A DNA stretch of 64,000 nt from Chlorocebus sabaeus (taxonomy: Eukaryota > Chordata > Mammalia > Primates > Cercopithecidae): NCBI RefSeq assembly GCF_047675955.1, contig NC_132912.1, forward strand, positions 78,268,382 through 78,332,381, in the 5' to 3' direction. Shown in pieces: positions 34,661-44,190 of this stretch. Position 1 is the stretch's first letter. The number at the start of each line of letters is the position of its first letter. A model generated the notes under the pieces. It was not told the origin of the DNA, ran no database searches, and saw only the letters and a list, made by a program, of their open reading frames with translations. A program made the position numbers and the translations under genes.

Positions 34661-36314
34661 AGAAGCTGGCACATGGGTCCGATTCAGTCCTTTCTGACAA
34701 TGGAGATCCATCTAATTAATCCAACTTCTAATTACCTTTCTTTTTCTCCTTACAACCCTAAAAATCTCACCATTTCTATTAGCCTCAAAATAACGTCCCT
34801 CTGTTTTTCTCTTCCTCCTTCAGCACTCAATCTTGCTTATAATGGGTTTTATTTAATGATTCTCCTCTTTATACTTTCTGTCTCACCAGTTTCCTCTACA
34901 CTGATTTACCTGCTACACATAATTATTCTTATTAGGCTTACGTGCCTTTTCCTCCACCTTTTTTTTTTTGAGACAGGGTTTCGCTCTTTTTGCCCAGGCT
35001 GGAGTGCAATGGTGCGATCTCGGCTCACCGCAACCTCTGCCTCCAAGGTTCAAGTGATTCTCCTGCCTCAGCCTCCCAAGTAGCTGGGATTACAGGCATG
35101 TGCCACCACCCCGGCTAATTTTGTATTTTTAGTAGAGACGGGGTTTCTCCATGTTGGTCAGGCTGGTCTCGAACTCCCGACCTCAGGTGATCCACCTGCC
35201 TCGGCCTCCCAAAGTGCTGGGATTACAAGCGTGAGCCACCGCGCCCGGCCACCTTTTCCTCCACTTATTCCATCCTGGATAGATGCTCCTGTGAAAATCT
35301 ACACCAACGATAGTGTGTGGATGCCTGGAGCTACAGATGACTGTTGACCTTCTCAACCAGTAGAAGGCGGCACCGCATTTAATGTTACCGTGGGTTACAA
35401 ATACCCCCCTCTGTGCCTCTGACATGTACCTGGTTGTATTCATCTAGAAACTCAAGTCTGGGCTGCTTATCTTCCTGATAAATCAGCTACAGAGGAACTG
35501 AGACATTTGGTCTCTGGCCTCTCCCTTTCTCTTTTAAAACAAATGAAAGAAGGAGTAATGGGAGATACCCCATACTTTCAATATAAACCTGCAGGAAAAC
35601 CATGCCCTAAAAATTTTGAGGGCCCATCTAGAACTTTAATTTGGGAAGATTGTGTTAACTCACATGCAGTAATATTTAAAAATGACTCATAGGGTTTAGT
35701 AATAGACTGGGCACCAAAGGGCCATTTAAAAAACAATTGCTCCTCTGGCGGAAGGGAATGCCTGAAGGCTACTTATTTTATTTCTTATCAGGAGAAGGAG
35801 AATCATCATTCTACTTTGCATAAGAGGTTCAGCTCATTCTTTCCCTTAAAATGAGAAGATAAAGGCATTACACCCCCAAGGCCTCGTACGATACTCCCCA
35901 TTCTGAGACCAGAACACCCAGAACTTTGGAAATTGACTATTGCCATGTCTGGACTGCGAGTAGGGGAAGGGGAAACTATTCTGTCTGTTGTCCCCACTAC
36001 TGCCCCCGTCTCTCAGTATCAACTTAGAACCAGACATTCTGCTTTACTTACCTCCAACCTGACTGTCCCCATACAGGTTGTGTTAAGCCTCCTTACATGC
36101 TGTTAGTGGGAAATATCAAAATTTGGACGAACAATCAAACTGTCCAATGCGTTGTCATTTATACACTTGTATTAACTCCCATTTTGACTCCAGGAAAAGT
36201 GAAATGTTAGTTTCAGCTAGAGAAGGAATCTGGATTCCGGTAACTTTGCCCAGATTTTGGGAATCCTCTCCCTTGATACATTTAATTATTGAAGTGTTAC
36301 AGCGAATTCTAAAA
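34661..36314 (+). pseudogene. env: env remnant: leader and surface subunit
   Basis: A hydrophobic segment at about 34850-34905 ('LMILLFILSVSPVSS') fits a signal peptide end. The surface-subunit sequence is then interrupted by an Alu (34958-35251) and resumes near 35265. Peptides with N-glycosylation sites ('FNVTVGY', 'NDSVW', 'KNNCS') and spaced cysteines follow over 35290-35850, with several in-frame stops and frameshifts, and again in other frames up to 36300. The total is shorter than a full surface subunit, so deletions are likely. No working receptor-binding protein could be made. Confidence 0.75.
34958..35251 (-). mobile_element. Alu (AluS-like) inside env
   Basis: A minus-strand Alu with a short T tail and 'GAGACAGGGTTTCGCTCTTT', ending 'CGCGCCCGGCC'. 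The duplication CCTTTTCCTCCAC is found at 34945-34957 and 35252-35264. It lacks the monkey AluY changes and looks like an AluS-type sequence. Confidence 0.93.
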
Positions 36315-37055
36315 AGATCTAAGAGATTTGTTTTCACTTTAATCGCTGTGATCATGGGCCTAATTACAGTCACTGCACTGGCCACCACTGCCGGAATGGC
36401 ATTACATCAATCTATTCAAACGGCTCATTTTGTTAATAATTGGCAAGCCAATTCCACCCAAATGTGGAATTCTCAAGAAGGCATTGATCAAAAATTGGCT
36501 AATCAAATTAATGATTTAAGACAGTCTGTTACTTGGCTTGGAGATCGGGTAGTGAGTCTCAAACATCACATGCAAATGCAGCGTGACTGGAATACCTCTG
36601 ATTTCTGTATCACCCCATATTCCTATAATGAGACTGATCATTCATGGGAAATGGTCAAGGGACACCTTCTGGGTAGGGAAGATAATTTATCATTGGACAT
36701 AACTAAATAAAAGAAACAAATTTTTGAAACCTCTCAAACTCACTTATCCATTGTGCCTGGAGCTGAGGCGTTAGATCAGGTGGCAGAAAATCTTCATGGA
36801 TTGAACCCCACGACTTGGATCAAGTCTATTGGGGGCTCCACTGTAGTAAATTTTGGAATTATGTTTCTCTGTTTAATCGGCTTGTTTTTAGTGTGCCAGA
36901 CCAGTCAAAGAATCCTGCGTCAAAATCGAGAGAACGAACAAGCCTTCATTGCCGTGGCACATTTATATAAAAAGAAAGGGAGAGATGTTGCGGGAAGTCA
37001 GGGACCCCGAACGGAGGGACCAGCTGAAGCCATGGCAGAAAAACATAAATTGTGA
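36315..37055 (+). pseudogene. env: env remnant: transmembrane subunit
   Basis: The subunit begins at a furin-type site RSKR (36315-36326), followed by a hydrophobic fusion-peptide-like segment, a glutamine/asparagine-rich helical region and N-glycosylation sites ('NNWQANSTQMW', 'YNETDHSW'). The frame is open from 36123 to a single TAA at 36708-36710. It then resumes in the same frame with the membrane anchor ('VVNFGIMFLCLIGLFLV', about 36843-36895) and a basic tail. The frame crosses the polypurine tract and the LTR border and stops at 37053-37055 inside the 3' LTR. This is the best-preserved coding part of the provirus, broken mainly by one in-frame stop. Overall likeness is to HML-group (betaretrovirus-like) Env. 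Confidence 0.85.
36968..36985 (+). promoter_or_regulatory. Polypurine tract
   Basis: 'AAAAAGAAAGGGAGAGA' immediately precedes the TG of the 3' LTR, the position and composition of the plus-strand DNA primer of retroviruses. Confidence 0.85.
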
Positions 37056-37627
37056 AGATTTCATGGACATTTACTAGTTCCCCAAATACTTTTATAATTT
37101 CTTACGCCTGTCTTTACTGTAATCTCTGAACATAAATTGTGAAGATTTCATGGACACTTATCACTTCCCCAATTTGTGATTTCCTATGCCTGTCTTTACT
37201 TTAATCTCTTAATCCCGTCATGTTCTTCATAAGCTGGGGAGGATAAATGTCGCCTCAGGACCCTGTGATGATTGTGTTGTAGGAACCTAATTTTTAGATT
37301 CCTTCCTGGGCAGGGGTCGTCGCGAGAGACCACTCGACATGGAAGTCACAGCGGAGAGATTTATTGCTAGCGCGCTAGGGTCCTATGTCCGAAGTTGGCC
37401 ACAGGACCCCGAATGCCTAGTACAGACAGTTTATAAAGGCAAAAACCACAAAAATTCACAAAGCTTGAGGCGCAAGATGATTGGAGCAGGTTATGGCCTG
37501 AGCAAGGTGTCTTACTCTGATTGGTTGGTTTGAACCTGGTTTGAACCTGCGCGGGGTATTTCCCGGACTTGTTCTTCTGTTTGAGTTCCAGGAATTTGGG
37601 TGGGTGTTTTAGATAGCCACACGGACA

Positions 37628-37757
37628 TCGGGCGGGTGCCTTAGATGGCCACCTGGTCATTGGGTGGGTGCTTTTAGATGGCCACCTGGTCATTGGGTGG
37701 GTGCTTTTAGATGGCCACCTGGTCATTGGGTGGGTGCTTTTAGATGGCCACCTGGTG
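37628..37757. repeat. U3 tandem repeat in solo LTR copy 2 (33-bp unit)
   Basis: Three to four units of 'GGTGGGTGCTTTTAGATGGC' + 'CACCTGGTCATTG', one base longer than in copy 1 and with more copies. It produces a repeating MTRWPSK-type peptide in a minus-strand frame, which is not a real protein. Confidence 0.88.
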
Positions 37758-37759
37758 TG

Positions 37760-38000
37760 GCTTTTCTAAGCTTCTAAGTTTCTAAGTCTCTAAGTCTCTA
37801 AGTTTCTAAGTCTATAAGTTTCTAAGCTGCTAAGTTTCTAAGTCTCTAAGTCTCTAAGTTTCTAAGTCTATAAGTTTCTAAGTCTAAAAGTCTAAAGGTT
37901 TCTAAGTTTCTAAGTCTATAGGTCTCTAAGTTTCTAAAGGTTTCTAAGTTTCTAAATCTACAGGTCTCTAAGTTTCTAAAGGTTTCTAAGTTTCTAAATC
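37760..38000. repeat. TCTAAGTT-type minisatellite
   Basis: About 240 bp built from 7-9-bp units around 'TCTAAGTT', 'TCTAAGTC' and 'TATAAGTT', with higher-order blocks such as 'AAAGGTTTCTAAGTTTCTAA' repeated. Copy 1 has only about 45-50 bp of the same pattern at 34158-34200. It lies at the outer U3 end of the LTR. Confidence 0.92.
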
Positions 38001-38792
38001 TATTTTCAGTGTCAACTGCACAAATTGTTTGTAGAGCATGTGTGTTTGAACAATATGAAATCTGGTCATCTTGAAAAATGAACAGGATAACAGCAATGTT
38101 CAGGTAACACCAGAGATAAGACTTCTGGCTGCCAGTAAGCCAGACGGAACAAAACCATATTTCTCCTCTTTTAAAAGCAAATAGGACAAATATCGCTGAA
38201 TTCTTTTTCTCAGCAAGGAACATTCCTGAGAAAGAGAATGCGCCCTGAGGGTAGGTTTATAGACGAGCCCCCTCAAGGTGTGCGGTCTTTTATGGTCAAA
38301 GCGGAAAGGATGAAATAAACCCCGGTCTCCTGCAGTGCTCCCAGGATTATTAGGATATGGAAAATTCCCACCTAATAAATTTTGGTCCGACAGGTTGTCT
38401 GCTCTCAAACCCTGTTTCCTGATAAGATGTTATCAATGACAATGCGTGCTGAAATTTCATTAGCAATTTTAATTTCGCCCCATCCGGTGGTCCTGTGATC
38501 TCGCCCTGCCTCCACTTGCTTTGTGATATTGTATGACCTTGTGAAGTATGTGATCTCTGTGACCCACACCCTATTCGTGCACTCCTTCCCCTTTTGAAAA
38601 TCGCTAATAAAAACTTGCTGGTTTTACGGCTCGGGGAACATGAAGGATCCTGCCGACATGTGGTCTCTCCCCCAGACACCCAGCTTTAAATTTCTCTCTC
38701 TTGTGCTCTTTCCCTCTATTTCTCAAACCAGCGGAGACACTTAGGAAATAGAAAAGAACTCACATAACTATCGGGAGCGGGTTCTCCTGATA

Positions 38793-38860
38793 CTCAATGC
38801 TTGCAATTATGCCTGATTCATAGTAAGTACTCAATTAACAATTGTTGAATAAATGAATGA
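38793..38860 (+). mobile_element. L2 3' end, downstream part (continuation of 29130-29609)
   Basis: After the target duplication the LINE-2 terminus continues: 'ATGCCTGATTCATAGTAAGT', 'ACTCAATTAACAATTGTTGA', 'ATAAATGAATG'. Joined to the left part it restores the usual L2 order without a gap. Confidence 0.85.
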
Positions 38861-40254
38861 ATTGCCACACTAGTCTAAAGTCTCATGATTCACCCTTAGG
38901 GTTGAAGAAGAGGCCAATCTTTCCTATGGTCGGGGATCTGTCCTGTCTAACTGAACAAGTTGGACTATTGGCAAGGAAGAGGAGGAGGGAATGGCTACTG
39001 AGTAGGTAGCTTGTAGTGGCTGCCACAACATTCTTACTTGGGAAGCTGAAACAGTAGAAACCTTCTGTTGGTTCCACCCCATTTTTAAAACAACTAAAAC
39101 CAAAATTATAGTACCTAGAAAACTTCCTGGTAACCAACATTATTGCCTCTCTATCTTTTCACCTTTGACCTTCAACAGGACTAGTGACGTTGGTCCTCTC
39201 CCCTTCTGCACTGGATGGTCCTTCCAGGCACACGACACTTCTTAACTGTCAGTCTTCTCTGCGTTGACTCCCGAGAGCTTCCACTTCCCAGAGGTACCCT
39301 GTGGGCAGCTCCTTTTCCACACCCCAATTCCCACCTGCTGTGGAAGCTAGAACTCAAAAAACAAGGCACTCTCCTGTACGTCTTGATCATAAATTCCTAA
39401 GAAGTAAACCATTAATATTGGCTTATAGCAGGCCCTTGAAACAAAATACATTAGAAGGCACATGCAAGAAAATATTTAGTAACAAAATAATTTCAAAATT
39501 ATTTAAGTAGAATTCCTAGAAGATAAATTCTCATTCTCTTTATGTACTGATTAGAATCGAGATATCAAGATTTTAGTCCTTGGTCAGCAACTGCCACTGG
39601 AAATGTAGTTAGATTCAAAATAACACATTCTAAATTTATCTTTTAACTCTCACAAATTGTATTCTGCCTCTAAACTTTATCCCTGAGCCTCCACTCCTTC
39701 TCCCTGGGTTGTTCCAAACTTGCATTTACCTTTATGATTAACCTCAAAAACGTCTCTTTTTAAAGCAAAATGGTGATCTAATGCCAAGAAACTGGAAGCA
39801 TGGTGCCTGATTCTGTGTTGCACAATTTGGAGAGTGGATGTACCCACAATATGGAGAACAGTCGGCGGGGTTGTGGGTGGGAAACAAGAGAAAGGAGGAC
39901 AGATTCTCCTGTCCCCAGCATGCATGGAACATCTGTTCCTGTTTATTAAACAGAAAGTCAGGCTCGCCACAGCATGATAAACCAACTTCTGAGATATAAT
40001 TGCATAGTTAATATTCAAAAGAAATAGTAGACTCTGTAAAAAACAAACCATTTTCTGTTGGCAAGTGAGATTTTTGAAACTTTATGTAAGATTAAATAAC
40101 CACTTATCATCATTTCAACACTGAATTTCAAAACCGACCTAAGGGTGTTTTGTACTCATTTGGTCTTAATAATTAATGGAGAGATGGCCCTGTCATCCCC
40201 CGTTCCCTGCTTGTTGCCCCAGGTGCATGTACGCATGGACACGTGTGGTGGACA
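38861..40254. other. No recognised feature
   Basis: Unique-looking sequence. Minus-strand frames of 85 and 124 aa (39140-38883 and 40051-39677) show no domain. Confidence 0.4.
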
Positions 40255-40760
40255 CACATTCATTAAATTAAGACTTGAGTGCCTATGAGTGGGCACTCTA
40301 GGTGGAGATGATGGTGTTCAAGATCCACGGGGTCCCTGCTTTCAGAGAGTTTACATTGTGGTGGGAAGTGACAGTAAATAACCATCATACAAGCAGAAAA
40401 ATGTCAGATATAGAAGAATGTTATATCATCTGTATTAGAGGAATAAACAGGTTGATTTTAAGAGCTACTTTAGATCTGGTGGTCAAGGAAGCCATCTCTA
40501 AAGAGATGTCATTTGAGATGAGTCCTAAGTGTTAAGAAGTAGCCAGCCATGGAAAGGTCAGGGAGCTTTTTATTCCAGGAAGAGGGAACACCTACATCAA
40601 AGGCTCCAAGGCAGAGTAAGTGACATATCTGAAGAACAGAAAGGTCGGTTTAGCTACAGCAGAATGGAGGCAGGAGAAAATGGTAAGGTAGGCAGGACCA
40701 GGGCTTTGTAAACCATGGTAAGAAATTGGGATTTTATTCTAGTCATTGCCATATAGGATC
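40255..40760 (-). mobile_element. L2 3' region (0.5 kb)
   Basis: Minus-strand LINE-2 with many blocks in order: 'TGAGTGGGCACTCTAGGTGG', 'GGGGTCCCTGCTTTCAGAGA', 'GGTGGTCAAGGAAGCCATCT', 'TCCAGGAAGAGGGAACACCT', 'TGTAAACCATGGTAAGAAAT', 'GGGATTTTATTCTAGT'. A long copy for this family. Confidence 0.8.
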
Positions 40761-40769
40761 CATTATAGG

Positions 40770-40930
40770 AATATACTTGCATTTTATTTATTCATTCAAT
40801 TGTTGATGGGCATTGAGTTGTTTCCAGTACTGTAATGACAGGTTTTACAATAAAGGGGTATACGTACACTCCCTTATATGCACACTCCTCGGCCCCTAAC
40901 ACATGCTATGTTTAGATGTTCAGATAATAT
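40770..40930 (-). mobile_element. L1 fragment
   Basis: 'TTGTTGATGGGCATTGAGTT' followed by 'GTACTGTAATGACAGG' is the reverse complement of an L1 ORF2 end segment. Short and old. Confidence 0.5.
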
Positions 40931-41059
40931 GTCTAGGGTTTGTTAACACTTTTTTCCCACTTTAATGCATGTTCTTTCTTGAAATTTGGAGGAAGAAAAC
41001 TCTATAATGAAAAAAAAATCATCATCACCACTAATCCTACCATCCAGATATACTGGATA

Positions 41060-41440
41060 CCTCCCATGTGCCTCTGCAAATCCATTCTCCTGCTTTCTTC
41101 ACCCTGTGTTGTGCCTGGGAGCCTGATCTGTATGGGCTGCATTAACCAGCTTCCTTGCCTTGTGGCTTCCTGTTGGGTTTGGACAATGGGAGGCGCCAGC
41201 AGGAGAGTGGAGGAGAGAGGCTAGGGTATTTACTCTCCTTGTTCACTCCCTGCTGCATCTGTCTATGAAAGGCCTCAGCTCCTGTCAAACAGCCCACTCC
41301 ACACAGCCAACCACTCGGGTTCTGGCAATCTCTCTCTTTAAATCCTTCTCACACCTTTGTAAAATGTTCCTTTATTAAATGCTTTTCAAAATACCTAGTC
41401 CGAGTGTGCTAACCATATCCTGTCAGGAACCTGACTCAAA
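41060..41440. mobile_element. Unnamed old interspersed repeat, copy 2
   Basis: It shares block order with 18216-19045: 'TGGACAATGGGAGGCGCC', 'GGGTATTTACTCTCCTTGTT', 'CACACCTTTGTAAAATGTTC', 'CTTTATTAAATGCTTTTCAA'. This copy is uninterrupted. A 94-aa frame (40940-41224) crosses it and is not a gene. Confidence 0.45.
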
Positions 41441-41583
41441 GACCAGAGAAAATATCTTGTATATTTATTTCCAATATGTTTCTAGTACCAAACAGTTATA
41501 GTTTAGCTCATGCTTTTGTCACTTAATGTTATATTGCAAACATTTTACCATATTATTAAATAGTATTTAAAAAGATTACTCGC

Positions 41584-41904
41584 GGTGGCTCACGCCTGTA
41601 ATCCCAGCACTTTGGGAGGCCGAGGCGGGCGGATCACGAGGTCAGGAGATCGAGACCATCCTGGCTAACACGTTGAAACCCCGTCTCTACTAAAAATACA
41701 AAAAATTAGCCGGGCATGGTGGTGGCGCCTGTAGTCCCAGCTACTGGGAGGCTGAGGCAGGAGAATGGCGTGAACCTGGGAGGCGGAGCTTGCAGTGAGC
41801 CGAGATCGCGCCACCGCACTCCAGCCTGGGAGACAAAGTGAGACTCCGTCTCAAAAAAATAAAATAAAATAAAATAAAAAATAAAAAAATAACTCATGCT
41901 AAAA
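41584..41904 (+). mobile_element. AluY-like SINE lacking its first bases
   Basis: Starts at 'GGTGGCTCACGCCTGTAATC', missing the first ~8 bases. The tail is AAAATAAAAT-rich. The duplication 'AAAGATTACTCGC' lies at 41571-41583 and 41911-41923, so truncation occurred at insertion. Confidence 0.95.
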
Positions 41905-41924
41905 AAAAAAAAAGATTACTCGCA

Positions 41925-42480
41925 TGGTAATATTCATTCCATTCATGATCTAAGCCTTTATGATTATTGAACACTTGGATTATTTCTAACTTTTTATTAT
42001 ATAAACAACTGTGATGAATAGCCTTATTTGAATTTTTAATTATTCTGTTTAAATAGGTATTTCCCTACACTGAGGCTATGAACACATTCTTCTATATTGT
42101 CTTCCAAAAACTTTATTGTTTTGTCTTTCATATTTAGACCTACAATATAACTTGTGGTTGATCTTTCTTCTATATAGACACTCAGGCTGTCCCAGCACCA
42201 TCTGTTTAAATGACCATCCTTTGTCCATGGCTCTGTAATGCCACCTTTTTCATAAATTAGATATCTGTCTATGCATAGATCCATTTCTGGGCTTTAGTCT
42301 ATTTCATTTGTCTGTCTAATCTTGTGACAATACCATACCATTTTAATTAATATAACTTTATAATAAGTCTGGATATCTAGCAAAATAGGTCCTTTCACTG
42401 AGTTCTTTCTTTTCAAAATCGCCTTGAATATTCTTTTATTTCTTTAGGAGCATAGGGAGTGCTGGGAGGGTTTTTCTATT
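41925..42480 (-). mobile_element. L1M ORF2 fragment
   Basis: The reverse-complement ORF2 end region includes 'CTGTCCCAGCACCATCTGTT' near 42187 and 'ACAATACCATACCATTTTAA' near 42328. Diverged and without open frames. Confidence 0.65.
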
Positions 42481-42485
42481 TTGCT

Positions 42486-42690
42486 TTTAATTTTATTTAT
42501 TTATTTATTTATTTATTTTTTTTTTAATTATACTTTAAGTTCTAGGGTACATGTGTACAACGTGCAGGTTTGTTACATATGTGTACATGTGCCATGTTGG
42601 TGTGCTGCGCCCTTCAACTCGTCAGCACCCATCAACTCGTCATTTACATCAGGTATAACTCCCAATGCTATCCCTCCCGTCTCCCTCCTA
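42486..42690 (-). mobile_element. L1PA-type 3' end, severely truncated
   Basis: The TTTA-rich tail (42486-42525) leads into 'ATTATACTTTAAGTTCTAGG', 'CATATGTGTACATGTGCCAT' and 'CAATGCTATCCCTCCCGTC'. This is a young-looking primate L1 3' UTR of about 200 bp, lying between two older L1M pieces. Confidence 0.85.
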
Positions 42691-42699
42691 TTTTTTTTT

Positions 42700-44040
42700 T
42701 TTAATGAACATGATAATATTGATTTTTTTGAAAGGGTATAGTTCTGTGAATTTTGACACAAATACAGATTCATATAACCACCACCAAAGTCAAGATATAG
42801 ACAGTCCTGCCACACCAGAAACGTTCTCATGCTGCCCCGTTGTAGTCATATTCTGCCTTAACCCCAACCCCGGGCAAACACTGGACTGTTCTCCATTGAT
42901 GGAATTCTTTCTTCTTAAAAAGGTCATATACATGGAATCATATAGCATGTAACATTTTGAAATTTGCTCCTTTAACTCAGCACAAGGTCTTCGATATACA
43001 TTCAAGTGACTGCGTGTATCAATAGTTTGGTTCCTTTTTGTTACTGAGTAGTATTCGATTGGATATTTGTACCACTGTCTTGTTTATGCATTCACTCTTT
43101 GAAAGGTGAACCACAGTTTTGTTTACTTATTGACCCTTTGGGTGTTTTTCAATTTTAGCTATTATTAAGAGAACTGCTATAAACATTTATATACAGATTT
43201 TTATTGGAACATAGGTTTTCATTTCGTTTGGGTAAATACCTAGGAGTGAGATTGCTGGACCATAAGCGTATGTTTAATTTTATGAGAAACTGCCGAACTC
43301 TTTTCCACGGTGGTTGTACCATTCGGTATTCCCACTGGCAATGTTTGAGAGTTTCAGTGGCAGAACATTTAGAGTTTCCGTGGCAGAACATTTGATATTA
43401 CCTTTTTTTAACCTTCTAATAGCCTTAAAGTTGTATCTCATTTGTTTTAATTGGCATTTCCTAAGTGCCTAACAATGTTGAGCATCTGTTCATGTGCATA
43501 TTTGCCTTCTGTATATTTTTTGTGATGAAGTGTCTAGTCAAGGCTTTTGCTCATTTTTTAACTTAGGGAGTTTGCTTTCTTATTGTTGAATTTTATGTGT
43601 ACTGGAGACAGGTCTTTTTTGTGGAATATGTGATTTGAAAACATTTTATCTTACTCTTTAACTTCTCTTTTCATTCTCTTAAGTGTCCTTCACAGAGAAA
43701 ATATCTTTTAATTTTGATACATAATCATTTATAAATTTTTCCTTTATGAATTATGCTTTTGGTATTACATATATATATATATATTTTTTCCCTACTCCCA
43801 GGTAATGAAGATTGTTAACCTATGTTTCATTCTAAAAGTGTTAGGTTAAATTATTCATTTAAATTTAATTTTTGAATAAAGTGAGAAGTTTAGGTCAAAA
43901 TTATTTTGCTTGATTTTGTTTTGTTTTGTTTTTGCCTATAGATGTCAAATTGCTCCAGCTCCTTTTGTTGAAAAGACTGTCCTTTCATCAATAAATTTCT
44001 TTTGCACCTATGTCAAAAGTGTTATCTGCCTGAAAATTCA
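42700..44040 (-). mobile_element. L1M 3' UTR and ORF2 end
   Basis: The minus-strand old L1 contains 'CATGGAATCATATAGCATGT' near 42931, 'GAGTGAGATTGCTGGACCAT' near 43243 and 'TTCATCAATAAATTTCTTTT' near 43985. An internal 23-bp tandem duplication lies at 43348-43393. The element order relative to 41925-42480 shows that these are two separate L1 insertions. Confidence 0.75.
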
Positions 44041-44129
44041 TGAATGAGAGATTACTGAGCAAATTATGCCACCACCACAAAATCGACTACTATGAGGTCA
44101 CTGAAAGTAGAGTCATAGGAGAGGGAGGA

Positions 44130-44190
44130 GCTGAAAGAGGAAGAAGAAGAGATGGAGGAGGAGGAGGAAGGAAGAGGAAGGAGAAAGAAT
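44130..44190. repeat. GA-rich low-complexity tract
   Basis: A purine-only stretch of GAAGAAGAAGAG and GGAGGAGGAGGAAGG type units. Confidence 0.85.

Larger units (their letters stand above)
37278..38008 (-). mobile_element. Solo LTR, gammaretrovirus-like ERV, copy 2 (in the 3' LTR)
   Basis: A 731-bp element with TG...CA ends. GTGT is duplicated at 37274-37277 and 38009-38012, while the uninterrupted 5' LTR has a single GTGT at the matching site ('GATTGTGTCAACTG', near 29906). It is the same family and orientation as copy 1, and very similar in the R/U5 and TATA regions. It is longer because of extra U3 repeats and a large minisatellite. No internal sequence remains. Confidence 0.93.
29610..38792 (+). 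mobile_element. Class II endogenous retrovirus (HERV-K/HML-like), 9.2 kb provirus with nested insertions
   Basis: A complete but defective provirus: 5' LTR, primer-binding site, gag, pol, env, polypurine tract and 3' LTR, all on the plus strand. The betaretrovirus-type assignment rests on the protein remnants, the lysine-type primer-binding site and the 6-bp duplication. The LTR start 'TGTTGCGGGAAGTCAGGGAC' and its TA end recall the MER9/HML-3 LTR group from memory; the exact family is unverified. Four later insertions are nested in it: Alu 33156, solo LTR 33721, Alu 34958 and solo LTR 37278. Together these account for about 1.8 kb, so the retroviral part is about 7.4 kb, shorter than a full betaretrovirus of about 9 kb. 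Most of the missing part seems to be the end of gag, the protease and integrase. Confidence 0.95.
36986..38792 (+). repeat. 3' LTR of the provirus, split by a solo LTR
   Basis: It is 1807 bp in total. Removing the 731-bp insertion and its 4-bp duplication leaves 1072 bp, in line with the 1083-bp 5' LTR and the two small deletions seen by eye. It ends CTGATA at 38792, followed by the right target duplication CTCAAT. Confidence 0.95.

Noticed and set aside
37628..38000. Repeats with regular spacing that could suggest a CRISPR array
   Set aside because: The units are contiguous without unique spacers, lie inside a retroviral LTR and the genome is primate.
33721..38008. The two gamma LTRs as the ends of one provirus
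   Set aside because: The sequence between them is the older provirus (pol, env, its 3' LTR), and the two LTRs have different target duplications.
29610..38792. A possibly infectious or intact provirus
   Set aside because: gag, pol and env all carry stops, frameshifts or deletions, the primer-binding site is altered, and Alus and LTRs interrupt it.
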